Source: Actinomycetota bacterium | GTDB taxonomy: Bacteria; Actinomycetota; Thermoleophilia; Miltoncostaeales; Miltoncostaeaceae | Reading direction: 5' to 3' | Assembly: GCA_016870155.1 (NCBI GenBank) | Contig: VGCE01000004.1 | Coordinates: 124,001-188,000, forward strand | DNA length: 64,000 nucleotides | Part shown: piece after piece, positions 17,478 to 28,230 of the stretch | Position numbering within the stretch: the first letter of the stretch is position 1 | How the letters are laid out: every line of letters starts with the position of its first letter | Notes under the pieces: generated by a model | Database searches by the model: none | What the model saw: the letters and a program-made list of their open reading frames with translations, nothing else | Told to the model about the DNA's origin: nothing | Position numbers and translations under genes: made by a program

Positions 17478-18842
17478 CTAGGCGATACCCGGCAGCGCCG
17501 CCAGGGCCTCGGAGGCGCGGAAGAGCTCGCCCTCGTCCACGTCGAGGTCCTGCATGTCGCCGCTGAGGAAGTCCGCGTAGGCGGCCATGTCGAAGTGGCC
17601 ATGGCCGCAGAGGTTGAAGAGGATCGTCTTCTCCACGCCCTCCTCCTTGGCGCGCTCGACCTCGGCCACCACCTGGCGGATGGCGTGCGAGGGCTCAGGC
17701 GCCGGGATGATGCCCTCGGCGCGGGCGAACCGCACGGCCTCGGTGAAGCACTCGACCTGCGAGAACGACGTGGCCTCCACCAGCCCGGTATGCACCACGT
17801 GGCTCACCAGCGGCGCCATGCCGTGGTAGCGCAGGCCGCCCGAGTGGATGCTCGGCGGGATGAACCCATGGCCCAGCGAGTGCATGGGCAGCAGCGGGGT
17901 CATCTGCGCGGTGTCGCCGAAGTCGTAGCCGTAGGTGCCACGGGTGAGGGTGGGGCACGAGGCGGGCTCCACGGCGACGATGCGGATGTCGCGGCCGGCG
18001 ATCTTGTCCTGCAGGAACGGGAAGGAGATGCCGGAGAAGTTCGACCCGCCGCCCACGCAGCCCACCACGACGTCGGGGTAGGCCCCCGCCATCTCGAGCT
18101 GCTCCTTGGCCTCCTGGCCCACCACGGTCTGGTGCAGCAGCACGTGGTTGAGCACCGAGCCCAGGGCATAGTTGGTGTCGTCGTTGGTGGCGGCCACCTC
18201 CACAGCCTCGCTGATGGCGATGCCCAGGCTTCCCGACGAGTCGGGGTTCTCGGCCAGGATCGCCCGGCCGGCGTTGGTCTGGTCGGAAGGGCTGGCGATG
18301 CAGGTGCCGCCCCAGGTCTCCATCATCATCCGGCGGTACGGCTTGGAGTCGTACGACACCCGCACCATGAACACCTCGCACTCCAGCCCGAAGTGCTGGC
18401 ACGCGAACGACAGCGATGAGCCCCACTGTCCGGCACCGGTCTCGGTGCTGAGCTTCCGCACCCCGGCCTGCTTGTTGTAGAAGGCCTGCGGCACAGAGGT
18501 GTTCGGCTTGTGGCTTCCCGCGGGCGAGACGCCCTCGTACTTGTAGAAGATCTTGCAGTTCGTGCCGAGCGCCTGCTCCAGGCCAAGGGCACGGTAGAGC
18601 GGCGTGGGGCGCCACATGGCGTAGATCTCGCGCACGGGATCGGGGATGGGGATGTAGCGCTCGGCAGAGACCTCCTGCTCGATGAGCGCCATCGGGAAGA
18701 TCGCCGCGAGGGCCTCGGGACCGATGGGCTCACCGGTTCCGGGGTTGAGTGGCGGCGGGGGCATCGACGGCAGGTCGGCCGTGATGTTGTACCAGTGGTC
18801 CGGGATCCGGTCCTCGGGGAGCATGTAGCGATGCTGGGCCAC
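17478..18842 (-). CDS. trpB2: Tryptophan synthase beta chain-like protein, TrpB2 type
   Basis: 454 residues, longer than TrpB1 (about 400) as expected for TrpB2. The N-terminal extension has MLPEDRIPDHWYNITADLP. The PLP lysine is K112 in PAGSHKPNT, and the glycine-rich phosphate loop is GCVGGGSNF. It condenses indole with serine. No trpA or other trp gene is adjacent, in line with TrpB2 proteins acting as indole salvage enzymes. Monocistronic, ending in the large palindrome. Confidence 0.9.
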   Translation of the reverse strand: MAQHRYMLPEDRIPDHWYNITADLPSMPPPPLNPGTGEPIGPEALAAIFPMALIEQEVSAERYIPIPDPVREIYAMWRPTPLYRALGLEQALGTNCKIFYKYEGVSPAGSHKPNTSVPQAFYNKQAGVRKLSTETGAGQWGSSLSFACQHFGLECEVFMVRVSYDSKPYRRMMMETWGGTCIASPSDQTNAGRAILAENPDSSGSLGIAISEAVEVAATNDDTNYALGSVLNHVLLHQTVVGQEAKEQLEMAGAYPDVVVGCVGGGSNFSGISFPFLQDKIAGRDIRIVAVEPASCPTLTRGTYGYDFGDTAQMTPLLPMHSLGHGFIPPSIHSGGLRYHGMAPLVSHVVHTGLVEATSFSQVECFTEAVRFARAEGIIPAPEPSHAIRQVVAEVERAKEEGVEKTILFNLCGHGHFDMAAYADFLSGDMQDLDVDEGELFRASEALAALPGIA

Positions 18843-18884
18843 GGGGAGACTCCTTTGGTTCGGCAGCCCCTGAAGCCTACGCCG

Positions 18885-19337
18885 TTAGCGGAACCTCATG
18901 CGCAACTCGGCCGTACGGGTGGTGGACCCGCTCTTGTCGGTGGCCGTGATGGAGTAGGTGAGCCGGTACTCACCGGGGCTGTCCGAGCGAGCCACGCGAA
19001 TGGGGCCGGCCGCGAAGTAACGGCCCGGGTCAGCCATCTGCGGGCGCGGACGGATGGACACAAGCTTGTCGCCGTAGGGCGACATGAAGGCGCCTGCGCG
19101 GCGCACGCGCACCACCGAGCGACCCCCGATGCGGTAGTCGAGGCGGTAGCCATAGGCCACGCCGCGCTTGAGCGGCTGCGTGGCGGGCTTCTTGCCGCCA
19201 GGCTCCATCACGCGGAAGGCCATGATGTTCACGGGCGGAGCGGCCGATGCGGTGCCCGCTCCCACCAGGGATGAGCCGGCGGCCATGCAGGCGACAGCGA
19301 GGGATGCCCGGCGGGGCATCCGGCGGGGCCCGCTCAT
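18885..19337 (-). CDS. Secreted protein of unknown function
   Basis: 150 residues with a twin-arginine-poor but basic N terminus and a signal peptide ending ASA at about residue 32. The mature part is beta-rich (RLDYRIGGRSVVRVRRAG, EYRLTYSITATDKSGS), like a small Ig-type domain. The start overlaps the end of the sensor kinase gene by 4 bases, so it is the third gene of the two-component operon and could be its extracellular input or output. Confidence 0.65.
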   Translation of the reverse strand: MSGPRRMPRRASLAVACMAAGSSLVGAGTASAAPPVNIMAFRVMEPGGKKPATQPLKRGVAYGYRLDYRIGGRSVVRVRRAGAFMSPYGDKLVSIRPRPQMADPGRYFAAGPIRVARSDSPGEYRLTYSITATDKSGSTTRTAELRMRFR

Positions 19338-20668
19338 GCGGTATCTCCTGCGGCGAGGGGAAGCAGCAGGCGGAAGGTGCTGCCCTCCCCCGGGGAGCTC
19401 TCGACCTCGATGCGCCCGCCCACGGCGTCGGTGAGTCCCTTGACGATCGCGAGGCCCAGGCCAGTGCCGCCGGATCCCCGGTCGCGGGCGCTATCCACCC
19501 GATACATGCGGTCGAAGATACGCGGAAGGTGCTCGGCGGGTATGCCCACCCCGGTATCAGAGACCTCGAGCACGGCGTCGGCGTCCGCCCCCGGCTGCGC
19601 CCGCGCGGCCGTCACGCGCACGATGCCCCCGGCCGGCGTGGCGCGGATGGCGTTGGTGGCCAGGTTCTGCAGAATCGTCTCCACGTGCGCCCCGTTCGTC
19701 TCGGCCACCACCGGGCCCTGCCCGTCGGCGGGACCACGCAGCAGCACGCCCTTCTCCCCCGCCGCCGGCTCGAGGCGGCGAACGACGTCGCGGCAGCACT
19801 CCGCCACGTCCACCGGCTCGCGCGCGACCTCCTCGTCGAGGTCGGTCACGGTGAGCGCCTGCAGGTCGCCCACCAGGGCGCACAGGCGCTCGGACTCCTC
19901 CTTGATGGTCTCCGCGGCCTCATGGCGATCCTCATCGGTGCGCGCCGCGCCGTCCACCAGCGCCGATGCGAACCCGTCGATCGCCGTGATGGGCGTGCGC
20001 AGCTCATGCGCCACGTCGGCGAGGAACTCCCGCTGACGGCGGTCGGTGTCGGCCAGCTGCTTGGTCATGGCGTTGAGCGAGGTGGCCACGCGCGCGAGCT
20101 CGGTGTCATCGACCTCCACCCGGGCATCCATGTCGCCGCCCGCCACGCGCTCGGCCTGCCCCGCCAGCGCCGAGGCGTCGCGGCGCAGCCGTCGGCTGGC
20201 GAGCCCCGCGAGCCACCACGCCACCGCGCCGATGATCACGATCACGCCGCCCACCACCAGCGGCACCGCCCACTCGCCCCACACCCCGGCGTCGGCCTGG
20301 CGCTCGAGCGTCACCTCGATGTCGCCGTCGGTCACCACGGCGCGGGCCTCGAGCACCTTCACCGGGTCGCTCCAGTACACCACCTCGCCGTCGCGCCGCA
20401 CCACCACGCGCGTGCCGGGCAGGTACCGCTTGGCCGCGGCCACTCCCGTGTAGCCCTGGTCGCGCGCGACCGCTGCGATCTCCGCGCCCTGCTGGCGCAG
20501 TTGCTGCGTGATCTCCTGCTGCACGCGGGTGCCCACGAACACGTTGAGCAGCAGTTGCGTGCCCACCACGGCGATCACCAGCGCGGCGCCGATGGCCACC
20601 GCGATGCGCCCGCGGTAGGACGCCGGGAGGAACCGCGACCAGCGGCGCTCCCCCTGATCCTCGCTCAC
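19334..20668 (-). CDS. Sensor histidine kinase
   Basis: 444 residues from GTG 20668, overlapping the response regulator by 4 bases. TM1 about 21-45, an extracytoplasmic sensor of about 90 residues, TM2 about 134-156, HAMP about 157-209. The H-box is FLADVAHELRTP with phosphoacceptor H221. The N box LQNLATNAIRATP, G1 DTGVGI and G2 GTGLGLAI are intact. It is the cognate partner of the OmpR-type regulator upstream. The signal is unknown. Confidence 0.93.
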   Translation of the reverse strand: MSEDQGERRWSRFLPASYRGRIAVAIGAALVIAVVGTQLLLNVFVGTRVQQEITQQLRQQGAEIAAVARDQGYTGVAAAKRYLPGTRVVVRRDGEVVYWSDPVKVLEARAVVTDGDIEVTLERQADAGVWGEWAVPLVVGGVIVIIGAVAWWLAGLASRRLRRDASALAGQAERVAGGDMDARVEVDDTELARVATSLNAMTKQLADTDRRQREFLADVAHELRTPITAIDGFASALVDGAARTDEDRHEAAETIKEESERLCALVGDLQALTVTDLDEEVAREPVDVAECCRDVVRRLEPAAGEKGVLLRGPADGQGPVVAETNGAHVETILQNLATNAIRATPAGGIVRVTAARAQPGADADAVLEVSDTGVGIPAEHLPRIFDRMYRVDSARDRGSGGTGLGLAIVKGLTDAVGGRIEVESSPGEGSTFRLLLPLAAGDTA

Positions 20669-21351
20669 GAACCCGAGGTGTCCAGGCGGTAGCCCACACC
20701 GCGCACGGCGACGATGGGAAGGTCCTTGCCCAGCTTGCGACGCAGGTTGGCCACGTGCACGTCCACCGTCTTGCCGCCCACGCCCGACTGGTACCCCCAC
20801 ACGCGCTCGAGCAGGCGCTCGCGCGTGAACACCACGTTGGGGTGCGCGGCGAGCTCGGCCAGCAGGTCGAACTCCAGGCGCGTGAGATCCACATCCTCGC
20901 CATCGAGCGTGCAGGTGCGGCTGGTGGGGTCGAGTTCCGCGTTGCCCGCGCGCAGCGGGCCCGAGGAGTCGGGCTCGCCCTGCACCCGGCGCAGCACGGC
21001 CTTCACGCGCGCCACCAGCTCGCGCGCCGAGAAGGGCTTGCTCACGTAGTCGTCCGCGCCCATCTCGAGGCCGGTCACGCGGCTGGCCTCGTCGTCGCGG
21101 GCAGTCAGCATGATCACCGGCACCGCCGGATGGTCGTCGCGGATGCGCCGGCACACCTCGAGCCCGTCGATCTCGGGGAGCATGAGGTCGAGCAGCACCA
21201 GGTCGATGCCGCCGTCGCGCATCTTCGACAGCGCCTCGGCGCCATCGGCGGCCTCGGTCACCGTGTAGCCGCCCTCGTCGAGATACATGCGAAGCAGACG
21301 ACGAATCGCCTTCTCGTCATCGACCACGAGGATGTGTCCGCCGGTCGCCAC
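20665..21351 (-). CDS. Response regulator, OmpR/PhoB family
   Basis: 228 residues. The receiver domain has the acidic pair D11-D12 and phosphoacceptor D55 in LVLLDLMLPE. T and K are present (MLTARDDE, DDYVSKPFSAREL). The C-terminal winged helix has LTRLEFDLLAELAAHPNVVF and VDVHVANLRRKLG. It leads an operon with the kinase and the secreted protein. Confidence 0.94.
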   Translation of the reverse strand: MATGGHILVVDDEKAIRRLLRMYLDEGGYTVTEAADGAEALSKMRDGGIDLVLLDLMLPEIDGLEVCRRIRDDHPAVPVIMLTARDDEASRVTGLEMGADDYVSKPFSARELVARVKAVLRRVQGEPDSSGPLRAGNAELDPTSRTCTLDGEDVDLTRLEFDLLAELAAHPNVVFTRERLLERVWGYQSGVGGKTVDVHVANLRRKLGKDLPIVAVRGVGYRLDTSGS

Positions 21352-21416
21352 GCGCCGATGGTACCGCTGGATGCGGGTTGCATCGCCGCGGACGCGCCCC
21401 TAGCGTTCCCCGGCCG

Positions 21417-21489
21417 GGCGAGGTAGCTCAGTTGGTAGAGCACACGACTGAAAATCGTGGTGTCCCCGGTTCAAGTCCGGGTCTCGCCA
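21417..21489 (+). tRNA. tRNA-Phe (anticodon GAA)
   Basis: 73 nt. D-arm AGCTCAGTTGGTAGAGC, anticodon loop CTGAAAA (GAA), T-arm CCGGTTCAAGTCCGG and discriminator A. The acceptor is GGCGAGG with TCTCGCC, with one G-U pair. Confidence 0.97.
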
Positions 21490-21557
21490 TCTCCGCGCGC
21501 CGCGCGCCCAACCGGGCCGCGGCGCGCGTGCTTCGCGGCGTGAGAGCATCCCCGGCG

Positions 21558-22277
21558 ATGGATCTCTCGATCGTCGTGCCCGCCTATGACGAGGAGCGTC
21601 GGCTGCAGCCCACGCTTGACGGCTGGGCTGCCTGGATGGATGGGTTCGAGGGCTCCGTGGAGCTGGTGGTGAGCGACGATGGCAGCAGCGACGGCACCGT
21701 GGCGCTGGTGGAGCGGGCGGCGGCGCGCGATTCGCGCATCCGGCTGAACCAGCTGCCCCAGAATCAGGGCAAGGGCGGGGCCGTGCGGTCGGGCATGCTG
21801 GCCGCCAGGGGCGAGTACCGGTTCTACGTGGACGCCGATATGAACATCGCGCCGTTCCACGTGGAGCCCGCGCTGGCGCTGCTGCGGTCCGGCGTGGCCG
21901 ACGTGGTCACCGGCAAGCGCAGCCTGTCGGCCTACGCGGAGACCGAGCGCAGCCCGGCGCGGCTCGCGGCGGGGGCCGCCGTGCAGGTGACCCGGCGGCT
22001 GCTGGTGCTGCCGGTGATCAGCGACACACAGGCGGGGTTCAAGGGGTTCACGGCCGACTGGGCCCGGCGGGTATTCGAGAAAGCCACGGTCGACTCGTTC
22101 GCATTCGACATCGAGGTGCTCTACCTGGCCCGGCGCATGGGCGCGCGCATCGCCGAGATGCCGGTGTCGGTGGAGTTCCGCGACGAGTCGACGTTCGACG
22201 TGGGCAAGCACCTGCCGCCGTTCATCGAAGACATCTGGCGCATCCGCATGAACTCCTGGCGGGGGCGGTACTCCTGA
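21558..22277 (+). CDS. Family 2 glycosyltransferase (dolichyl-phosphate glucosyltransferase-like)
   Basis: 239 residues from ATG 21558. The GT-A fold begins MDLSIVVPAYDEERRL. VVSDDGSSDGTV binds the nucleotide, and DADMNIAP holds the metal-binding DxD-type motif. VISDTQAGFKGF is the acceptor-loop block of polyprenyl-phosphate sugar synthases. There are no C-terminal membrane helices. It probably transfers a sugar to a lipid carrier at the inner face of the membrane. Confidence 0.85.
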   Translation: MDLSIVVPAYDEERRLQPTLDGWAAWMDGFEGSVELVVSDDGSSDGTVALVERAAARDSRIRLNQLPQNQGKGGAVRSGMLAARGEYRFYVDADMNIAPFHVEPALALLRSGVADVVTGKRSLSAYAETERSPARLAAGAAVQVTRRLLVLPVISDTQAGFKGFTADWARRVFEKATVDSFAFDIEVLYLARRMGARIAEMPVSVEFRDESTFDVGKHLPPFIEDIWRIRMNSWRGRYS

Positions 22278-22303
22278 CGGAGCCGCTACTCCTGACCTGC
22301 GCG

Positions 22304-23116
22304 CTACTCCTGGCGCATGAGGGCGACGATCTCCCCGGCCGTCGCGCGCAGCCGGTCCTCGGCGCTGCCGCCGTTCAGCGCCACCGACAGCAGCCCGCCT
22401 GAGTCGATGTAGGCGAGCAGGGCGCCGCGCGGCACGTCGGCGAATGTGCGGCCCAGCGTGGCCTGCGAGCGGCCGCCCTCGGCGCTCGCCACCCAGAGGC
22501 GGTTGCCCTCCACCAGCCCGGCGGCCATGAGGTGCTCGGCTGTGGCCCACAGGGCGAGGTTGCCGAAGCGGTCGACGCCTGCCACCAGCGCCTCGAGGGT
22601 GCCCGGCATGGCTTCGGCCTCGGGAAGGTGCGGGCGCAGGATGTCGGCCGGGTCGATCTCGGGGCCCAGGGCGTCGAGCGGCACGCCCTCGGCCAGGTGC
22701 GCTGCCGCGGGGGCGAAGATGTCGCGCCCATGGAAGGTGGCCGACACCGGCTGGCGCATGTGGTTGGGCGAGGTGATCTCCACTGCGCGCACGGGGCCCA
22801 GCCGCTCGGCCGCGAGGCCCAGCAGCCCGTCGTCGGGGCCCACCACCACCTTGCCCCACTCCAGCTCCAGTGCAACGGCCCTCCGGGTGGTGCCCACGCC
22901 CGGGTCCACCACGCAGGTGGTCACCGACTCGCGCGGCATCAGGCGCACCAGGCGATCTACGAGGATCGCCCCCCACCGCACGTCGCCCGGCGGCACGTCG
23001 TGCGCCAGGTCGATGCGGTCCGACCCCGGCGCGATGGTGGCAGCCACCGCGTGCAGCGCCCCCACGTGCTCGGTCTGCGGGCCGTAGTCGGTGAGGAAGC
23101 CCAGCGGTCGGCTCAT
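22304..23116 (-). CDS. SAM hydroxide adenosyltransferase (DUF62 family)
   Basis: 270 residues. TDYG at 9-12, DPGVGTTRR with D71 and R78, and FHGRDIFAPAAAHLA with H129. The D/R/H triad has the spacing (7 and about 51) of the archaeal SAM hydrolases that split SAM into adenosine and methionine using water. The halogenase subgroup has a different chloride/fluoride pocket, for which I see no support. It is likely soluble. It converges on the glycosyltransferase gene. Confidence 0.88.
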   Translation of the reverse strand: MSRPLGFLTDYGPQTEHVGALHAVAATIAPGSDRIDLAHDVPPGDVRWGAILVDRLVRLMPRESVTTCVVDPGVGTTRRAVALELEWGKVVVGPDDGLLGLAAERLGPVRAVEITSPNHMRQPVSATFHGRDIFAPAAAHLAEGVPLDALGPEIDPADILRPHLPEAEAMPGTLEALVAGVDRFGNLALWATAEHLMAAGLVEGNRLWVASAEGGRSQATLGRTFADVPRGALLAYIDSGGLLSVALNGGSAEDRLRATAGEIVALMRQE

Positions 23117-23126
23117 GCGCGCAGGG

Positions 23127-23768
23127 CTAGCCCGCCGGAAGGGTCGCCTGGTCGGGGAACTTCGCGAAGGCCGTCATCTTCCACCCGCCGTTGATCCACG
23201 CGAACGAGAAGAGCCCCGGCGCATAGCTGGTGGCGGGCAGCGACCATGCGACAGCGCTTACGGTGAGCACCGGCGCCGCGTACTCGGCCTCGAAGACCTT
23301 GAGTTGCCGGCCGGGGAAGAACGGGTGGTTTTGCAGGTACTGCGCGCGGTTCAGCGTGGAGCCATCGGAGCGTCGGATGATGAACGCGCCCGAGAGGAAC
23401 CGGGCCAGCTGCGCGCCCCGGTCGGGCGCCAGGTTGTTCTCGAACCTCTGCACGAGCTGGAAGCCCGTGAGCTCGGGATTCGCGAGTTTCTCGGGAGCCG
23501 GGGCCGGGCATTCGTGGGGCCGATCCCTGGTTGTCTGGATGCGCCTGGTTGTCTGGATGTGCCGACGGGGTGTGCACTTCCCCTCGAGGTTTTCATACCC
23601 GCACGGGCAAAGTGTCGAGAGTTTCGGGACCAGCCGCTGCGTCTGGCTGGATGAGCCGCCGGCGGCGCCCGCTGAGTTGGACACCTGGGTCAGCGCCGGC
23701 ACGGCGGTGAACGCCAAGGCTGCAGCGGAGGCGGTGCCGACTAGTAAGGCGCGTCCTGGAAACGACAT
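23127..23768 (-). CDS. Secreted NTF2-like protein
   Basis: 213 residues. Signal peptide of about 28 residues, then a low-complexity linker with a six-residue tandem repeat (RRHIQTT/RRIQTT) coded by an 18-bp DNA duplication at 23526-23559. The last 120 residues (LTGFQLVQRFENNLAPDRG, then LQNHPFFPG, WINGGWKMTAFAKFP) resemble the SnoaL/NTF2-like cone fold. No catalytic residues can be named. Unrecognised function. Confidence 0.6.
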   Translation of the reverse strand: MSFPGRALLVGTASAAALAFTAVPALTQVSNSAGAAGGSSSQTQRLVPKLSTLCPCGYENLEGKCTPRRHIQTTRRIQTTRDRPHECPAPAPEKLANPELTGFQLVQRFENNLAPDRGAQLARFLSGAFIIRRSDGSTLNRAQYLQNHPFFPGRQLKVFEAEYAAPVLTVSAVAWSLPATSYAPGLFSFAWINGGWKMTAFAKFPDQATLPAG

Positions 23769-23819
23769 CTGGGGGCCTTTCGTGAAGAGATGGGCTGACC
23801 GATTCTGAACGGGTGGTGA

Positions 23820-25346
23820 TCAAGGGTCCTTCTGGTGGCTTGCGAGGGCGACGACCGCCCGGACGAGGCTGGGGATCGTGCTGGACTCGGCCTCGGTGGT
23901 GACGGTCAGGCCGGCGTCGCGCGCGGTGGACGACGTTACCGCGCCGATGGTCACCACGCGGGGGCCGGCTGCCAGGCGGGCGCGCTGGGCATCGTCGAGC
24001 ACCGCGAGCGTGTTGGTGACGGTGGAGGACGAGGTGAAGGTGATGACGTCGGCGTCGAGCGCCTGCGCGATGACCTCGTCGGAGGGGCGCTCGGCCACGG
24101 TCTCGTAGACGACCACGTCGTCCACCTCCGCGCCGCGAGCGCGCAGGGCGTCGGCGATGACCGGGCGCGCATCGAGCGCACGCGCGATGAGCACCCGGCG
24201 GCCATCCATCGGGTGGGCCTCGAGGGCCTCGACCATGGCCTCCGCCACGAACCGCGCGGGCACGACATCGGCGCGGATGCCGTGGTTGGCCAGCACGGCC
24301 GCGGTGGCCGGGCCCACGGCCGCCACTACCTGCTCGGGGCGCAGGGTGCGGGCATCGAGGCCGCGCGCGGCCATGAGGCCTGCCAGCGCCTCCACTCCGT
24401 TGGCGCTCGTGAGCACGATGACGTCGTAGTCGCCGATGGCGTCGAGGGCCGCCTCGGCCTGAGCCGTGCGGCCCGTGGGCTGGATGCGGATGACCGGCAT
24501 CTCGATCACGTTCGCGCCCAGCGCCTCGAGCGCGCCTGCCAGCTGACTGGCCTGGGCGCGGGCGCGCGTGACCACCACGCTGCGCCCGGCCAGCGGGCCG
24601 CGACCCGCGGCGGCGAGCCCGGGCTCGCGCGACACCACATCGCCGAACACGAGGATCGCGGGGTTCCCGAGCCCCTCCTGCTCCACCCGGTCGGCGATGG
24701 TGCCGAGGGTGGCGGCGACCGACCGCTGGCGGGGCGTGGTGCCCCATTGGATCGCGGCTGCGGGCTGGTCGGCCGGTCGCCCGGCGGTGATGAGCCGCTC
24801 AGCGATGCCGCGCAGCCGCCCCATGCCCATGAGCACGATGAGCGTGTGCGGCAGGCCCGCCAGGCGATCCCAGTCGTTCTGCTCGGCGTCCTTCACCGGG
24901 TCCTCATGCCCGGTGACCACCGTGAACGCCGTGGACATCGCCCGGTAGGTGACGGGGATGCCCGCGGCCGATGGCGCGCCGATGGCCGAGGTGACGCCCG
25001 GCACCACCAGCACCCGCACCCCGGCCTGAACCAGGGCCTCGGCCTCCTCGGCGCCGCGCCCGAACACGAACGGGTCGCCGCCCTTGAGGCGCGCAACCAC
25101 CTTGCCCTGCTGCCCCAGGCGCACCAGCAGCGCGGTGATCTCGTCCTGCGTGAGCTTGGCGCGCCCGGGCGCCTTGCCCACGTCGATGAGCTCGGCGTCG
25201 GGGCGCACCAGGTGCATCAGCTGCTCGGTGCCCAGGCGGTCGTACAGCACCACGTCGGCGCGCATGAGCGCCTCGCGCCCGCGTACGGTGATGAGGCCGG
25301 GGTCGCCCGGGCCGGCGCCGATCAGGTAGACCATCCCCTGGGTCAC
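23820..25346 (-). CDS. cobA-hemD: Fused uroporphyrinogen-III C-methyltransferase / uroporphyrinogen-III synthase
   Basis: 508 residues from GTG 25346, overlapping hemC by 4 bases (GTGA). Residues 1-250 are the SUMT domain: VYLIGAGPGDPGLIT, ARLKGGDPFVFGRG, VVPGVTSAIGAPSAAGIP. Residues about 255-508 are the HemD domain: VVTRARAQASQLAGAL, DVIVLTSANGVEAL, VITFTSSSTVTNTL. It closes hydroxymethylbilane to uroporphyrinogen III and methylates part of it to precorrin-2 for siroheme. It is the last enzyme gene of the tetrapyrrole block. Confidence 0.95.
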   Translation of the reverse strand: MTQGMVYLIGAGPGDPGLITVRGREALMRADVVLYDRLGTEQLMHLVRPDAELIDVGKAPGRAKLTQDEITALLVRLGQQGKVVARLKGGDPFVFGRGAEEAEALVQAGVRVLVVPGVTSAIGAPSAAGIPVTYRAMSTAFTVVTGHEDPVKDAEQNDWDRLAGLPHTLIVLMGMGRLRGIAERLITAGRPADQPAAAIQWGTTPRQRSVAATLGTIADRVEQEGLGNPAILVFGDVVSREPGLAAAGRGPLAGRSVVVTRARAQASQLAGALEALGANVIEMPVIRIQPTGRTAQAEAALDAIGDYDVIVLTSANGVEALAGLMAARGLDARTLRPEQVVAAVGPATAAVLANHGIRADVVPARFVAEAMVEALEAHPMDGRRVLIARALDARPVIADALRARGAEVDDVVVYETVAERPSDEVIAQALDADVITFTSSSTVTNTLAVLDDAQRARLAAGPRVVTIGAVTSSTARDAGLTVTTEAESSTIPSLVRAVVALASHQKDP

Positions 25347-26215
25347 GGGGCACCCACCTCGGTCGCGGCGCGCGCGCCGAGCGCGACGGCATCGGCCGCG
25401 GTGCCCTCGACATCGGCGAACCGTCCGGTTCCCTCCCACCATGCGCGCATGCGCAGGGCGTCGCCATCGGCCACGCAGAGCGCGCCAGCCGCCACGCTGC
25501 ACCCGCCGCCCAGCCGCGCGAGGAAAGCGCGCTCGGCCAGCAGGCAGGCGTGCGCGGACGGGTCATCGATGCTCATGCAGGCATCGCGCACCGCAGCATC
25601 ACCTTCGCGACCCTCGATGGCCACGATGCCCTGCCCGGCGGCGGGCAGGCACATGTCAATGGGCAAGGCCACGGCATCGGGGCGATCGATTCCCAGCCGC
25701 CTGAGGCCCGCGGCGGCCAGCACCAGGGCATCCACCTCACCGGCGTCGAGCTTGGCCAGTCGGCTGTCCACGTTGCCGCGTACCTCCACCACCTGCAGGT
25801 CGGGGCGCACCGCGCGCACCTGGGCGCTGCGCCGCGGGCTGGTGGTGCCCACGCGGGCGCCGTCGGGCAGGGCCTCGATGCCGCCGGGACTTCCCACGAG
25901 GACATCGGAGGGATCCACGCGCGGCGGCGTGGCGATGACGGCCAGGCCGGCCGGCAGCTCACCGGGGAGGTCCTTGGCCGAATGCACCGCGATATCGGCG
26001 CGGCCGTCGAGCAGGGCCTCCTCCAGCTCCTTGACGAACATGCCCTTCACGTCCATGCCGGGGGCCGACTCGGCGCCGGCAAGGATCCAGCGATCGCCCG
26101 AGGTGACCAGCTCGAGCAGCGGGGCGTCATGACCCGACTGCTCCAGCGCGCGCGCCACCGCCTGCGACTGCGCCAAGGCCAGGGCGGACCGGCGCGTGGC
26201 CACGGTCACGCGCAC
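25343..26215 (-). CDS. hemC: Porphobilinogen deaminase (hydroxymethylbilane synthase)
   Basis: 290 residues. It joins four porphobilinogens into hydroxymethylbilane. RRSALALAQSQAVARAL opens the protein, DIAVHSAKDLP and VGTTSPRRSAQV are substrate-binding blocks, and C239 in GGGCSVAAGA carries the dipyrromethane cofactor. It lies 9 bases after hemA and overlaps cobA-hemD. GTG start. Confidence 0.95.
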   Translation of the reverse strand: MRVTVATRRSALALAQSQAVARALEQSGHDAPLLELVTSGDRWILAGAESAPGMDVKGMFVKELEEALLDGRADIAVHSAKDLPGELPAGLAVIATPPRVDPSDVLVGSPGGIEALPDGARVGTTSPRRSAQVRAVRPDLQVVEVRGNVDSRLAKLDAGEVDALVLAAAGLRRLGIDRPDAVALPIDMCLPAAGQGIVAIEGREGDAAVRDACMSIDDPSAHACLLAERAFLARLGGGCSVAAGALCVADGDALRMRAWWEGTGRFADVEGTAADAVALGARAATEVGAP

Positions 26216-26224
26216 GGGCGGGCG

Positions 26225-27567
<1,343 letters not shown>

Positions 27568-27568
<1 letters not shown>

Positions 27569-28230
27569 CAGGCGGCCTCCACGGCGGCGGCATCCAGGCC
27601 CAGCGCAGCGCGCACGCGGACACGGCAGGCCTCGGGCCCCTCGGCGGCGATGTCGTCCACCACGCCGGAGTCGATCAGGCCCTCCACGGCGGTCCTGCGC
27701 GATGCGATATCGGGGTGCGCCGCGATGAGCTCGTCGCGGGTGTCGGCGAGCAGCGCGATGAGCCCGGCCCAGCCCGGGCCGAAGCGCTGCTGCAGGTCTT
27801 CCCGGATGCGCCGCGACACCACCGGGCTCGCGCCGCCGGTGGTGATGGCGATTGCCAGGTCGCCCTCGCGCATGAGCGCGGGAATCACGGCCGACGACCC
27901 CTCCGGGTCGTCGGCCACATTGGCGAGCGCACCAGCCGCGCGGGCGTCCTCGCGCACGCGGCGGTTGACGTCCTCATCACTGGTGGCGGCCACCACGAGC
28001 ACGGCGCCATCGAGGTCGCCGGCCTCGTAGCCCCGGGCGCGGTGCTCGGCCACCCGCCCATCGGCCACCATGGCGGCCAGAGCCTCTCCCAGCGCCGGGC
28101 TCACCACGCGCACGTGCGCCCCGTGCGCCACCAGCTTGGCCGCGCGCTCGGTGGCCACCTGGCCCCCGCCCACGACCACCACGAGCCGGTCGTGCAGGTC
28201 GAGGAAGACCGGGTAGAGGTCGCGGCCCAT
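27568..28230 (-). CDS. Precorrin-2 dehydrogenase / siroheme synthase N-terminal type
   Basis: 220 residues, similar to the N-terminal half of CysG and to yeast Met8. The NAD site is VVVVGGGQVATERAAKL, the active-site Asp region is LVVAATSDEDVNRRV, and the domain continues with IAITTGGASPVVSRRIR. It oxidises precorrin-2 to sirohydrochlorin and may insert iron. It takes its substrate from the CobA-HemD protein of the same operon. Overlaps hemA by 1 base and ccmD by 1 base. Confidence 0.9.

Noticed and set aside
22304-23116. SAM-dependent chlorinase or fluorinase
   Set aside because: The D/R/H triad and FHGRD motif fit the hydroxide adenosyltransferase branch; no halide pocket evidence.
23835-26132. 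A 765-codon plus-strand frame opposite hemC and cobA-hemD
   Set aside because: Composition is that of the complement of a GC-rich gene (His/Gly/Arg-rich, no domain). The minus-strand genes are certain.
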